Made by a program: the position numbers and the translations under genes. Shown piece by piece: positions 4,320 through 5,370 of a stretch of DNA of 5,370 nt. The notes beneath the pieces were generated by a model, which saw nothing but the letters and a program-made list of their open reading frames with translations, did not search any database and was not told the DNA's origin. How positions within the stretch are numbered: the first letter of the stretch is position 1; every line of letters starts with the position of its first letter. Source of the DNA: Chloroflexaceae bacterium (GTDB lineage Bacteria > Chloroflexota > Chloroflexia > Chloroflexales > Chloroflexaceae); NCBI GenBank assembly GCA_026417815.1, contig JAOACN010000604.1:1-5370 (forward strand). Direction: 5' to 3'.

Positions 4320-5348
4320 ATGACGACCCTGGACACCGATACGCTGGAGATGGTGCTTACGACCCTTCGCGACTACGCGGCGAAGCGACTCAAGCCCGAG
4401 TACCTGCGCGAACTCGACGAACGCGACGAGTTCCCGCACGACGTCCTCCGCGACCTCTATGACCCTGAGAAGTTCGGACTGCATCTCATTTTCATCCCCG
4501 AGGAGTATGGCGGTCTCGGCGGTGGCGCCTATGATGTCTACCGCGTTTCGGAGCAGATGGCCCGCATCGATCTCGGCATTGCGACCGGTGTACTGGCGAC
4601 CTTCCTCGGTACCGACCCGATCGTGGTGGGGGGAACAGAGGAGCAGAAGGCCCACTGGATGGGCCGCATCGCCTCCGAGGGTCTGCTCGTGGCCTACGGG
4701 GCAACCGAACCGCAGGCCGGCTCGGACCTCGGCACGCTGACGACCCGGGCCGTCCCGGTTGAAGAGGATGGCAAGATTATTGGCTACAAGATCACCGGCC
4801 GGAAGCAGTGGATCTCGAACGGCGGCGTGGCGAAGCTCTACACCATTCTGGCCAACGCTCCGGGAGGCATCTCCTGGTTCGTCATGGAGGCCGGGCAGCC
4901 GGGCTTCAGCTACGGCAAGCCGGAGGACAAGCACGGCATTCGGGCCTCGAACACCGCGGCCCTGTTCCTCGACGAGGTGTTTGTGCCGGTCGAGAACCTG
5001 ATCGGCGGGGTCGAGGGCCAGGGTCTGGCGCAGGCCCAGGCGGTGTTTGGCTACACCCGCCTGATGGTCGGCTCGTTTGGCCTGGGGGCCGGCTGGGCGG
5101 CCCTCGAGCGCGCCATTCGCTATAGCCAGACCCGCGTGCAGGGCGGCGGGCTGCTCTCCACCAAGCAGGCCTATACCCACAAGCTCCTGGTGCCGAACGC
5201 CGTGCACCTCGAGGCCTCGCGGGCCTACATCGAGTGGGTCGCCGAACGCATTGACGGCGGCGACCCCGACCAGCAGACCGAGGGCGCCGTGGCGAAGTAC
5301 TTCGCCACCGAGAGCGGCAACAAGGCCGCCGAGGACGCCATCCAGGCC
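4320..5348 (+). CDS. Acyl-CoA dehydrogenase family protein, 3' truncated
   Basis: FAD-dependent enzyme that introduces an alpha-beta double bond in an acyl-CoA and passes electrons to an electron-transfer flavoprotein; the actual substrate cannot be told. 343 genuine residues are present of the usual ~380-400. The N-terminal helical domain (about 1-120) contains FIPEEYGGLGGG (58-69). The middle beta domain has the flavin/substrate motif YGATEPQAGSD (126-136) and WISNGG (164-169). The C-terminal helical domain begins near 235 and runs to EDAIQA (338-343), exactly where family members usually continue with a GGxGY motif and then the catalytic Glu. The isovaleryl-CoA/long-chain type has its Glu earlier, in the helix aligned with GYTRLMVG (244-251), and no Glu is there. 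The base is therefore expected in the missing part. The next codons (LSLIHI and stop) are adapter, not protein. The gene is divergent from pntA1. Confidence 0.93.
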
Positions 5349-5370
5349 CTGTCTCTTATACACATCTGAG
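5349..5370. other. Nextera/Tn5 mosaic-end adapter (library artefact)
   Basis: CTGTCTCTTATACACATCT (5349-5367) is identical over 19 bases to the synthetic hyperactive-Tn5 mosaic end used in Nextera libraries, followed by GAG at the contig end. It interrupts the acyl-CoA dehydrogenase in the middle of a conserved domain and creates a false in-frame stop (TGA at 5367). Natural Tn5 outer and inner ends differ from this sequence. Confidence 0.95.

Noticed and set aside
3629..4336. Minus-strand frame of 235 codons (and a 170-codon one at 3589-4101)
   Set aside because: It overlaps the dehydrogenase promoter, leader and start, has no recognisable domain, and is explained by the lack of stops in GC-rich sequence.
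4299..5363. Minus-strand frame beginning MYKRQ
   Set aside because: Its first residues are the reverse translation of the sequencing adapter and the rest is antisense to the dehydrogenase.
1..5370. CRISPR arrays, insertion sequences, rRNA
   Set aside because: No regularly spaced direct repeats, transposase motifs or rRNA sequence were seen.

Overview
The window is a GC-rich bacterial segment. It carries a complete set of genes for a proton-translocating NAD(P)+ transhydrogenase on the minus strand, and a divergent acyl-CoA dehydrogenase gene on the plus strand that is cut off at the right end. The split alpha subunit (separate soluble PntA1 and membrane PntA2) and the GC-rich hairpins between genes would suit a member of the Chloroflexota. 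That is a low-confidence impression: there is no rRNA or marker gene here to confirm it. The last ~20 bases are a perfect copy of the 19-bp synthetic Tn5 mosaic end used in Nextera libraries, so the right edge is an untrimmed sequencing adapter and not genome. The source is therefore probably a short-read draft or metagenome contig.

Layout from left to right. Positions 1-132 hold no gene but contain two perfect tandem GC hairpins just past the end of pntB. Then, read on the minus strand from right to left, come pntA1 (3353 to 2184), an unusual 381-bp hairpin-rich gap, pntA2 (1802 to 1521) and pntB (1515 to 133). The last two are almost fused. Together they encode the NAD(H)-binding domain I (PntA1), the membrane domain II (PntA2 plus the N-terminal part of PntB) and the NADP(H)-binding domain III (C-terminal part of PntB). 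The complex uses the proton-motive force to drive hydride transfer from NADH to NADP+.

Positions 3354-4319 form a ~970-bp divergent intergenic region with no protein gene I can support. It holds three sigma70-like promoter candidates. One points left to pntA1 and has a perfect 16-bp palindrome over its -10/start site. One points right (TTGACG-N17-TATACT) and has no obvious gene after it. The third (CTGACA-N17-TATGAT) lies just ahead of the acyl-CoA dehydrogenase and shares sequence with one arm of a perfect 10-bp inverted repeat. After the third promoter comes a ~120-nt leader that can fold into an outer 8-bp stem enclosing two hairpins, ending just before the ribosome binding site.

The acyl-CoA dehydrogenase (from 4320) is genuine up to about residue 343. 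The end of its C-terminal domain, where the catalytic glutamate of most family members lies, is missing. The transhydrogenase supplies NADPH and the dehydrogenase is a flavoenzyme of acyl-CoA oxidation. The sequence shows no direct functional link between them beyond the shared divergent promoter region.
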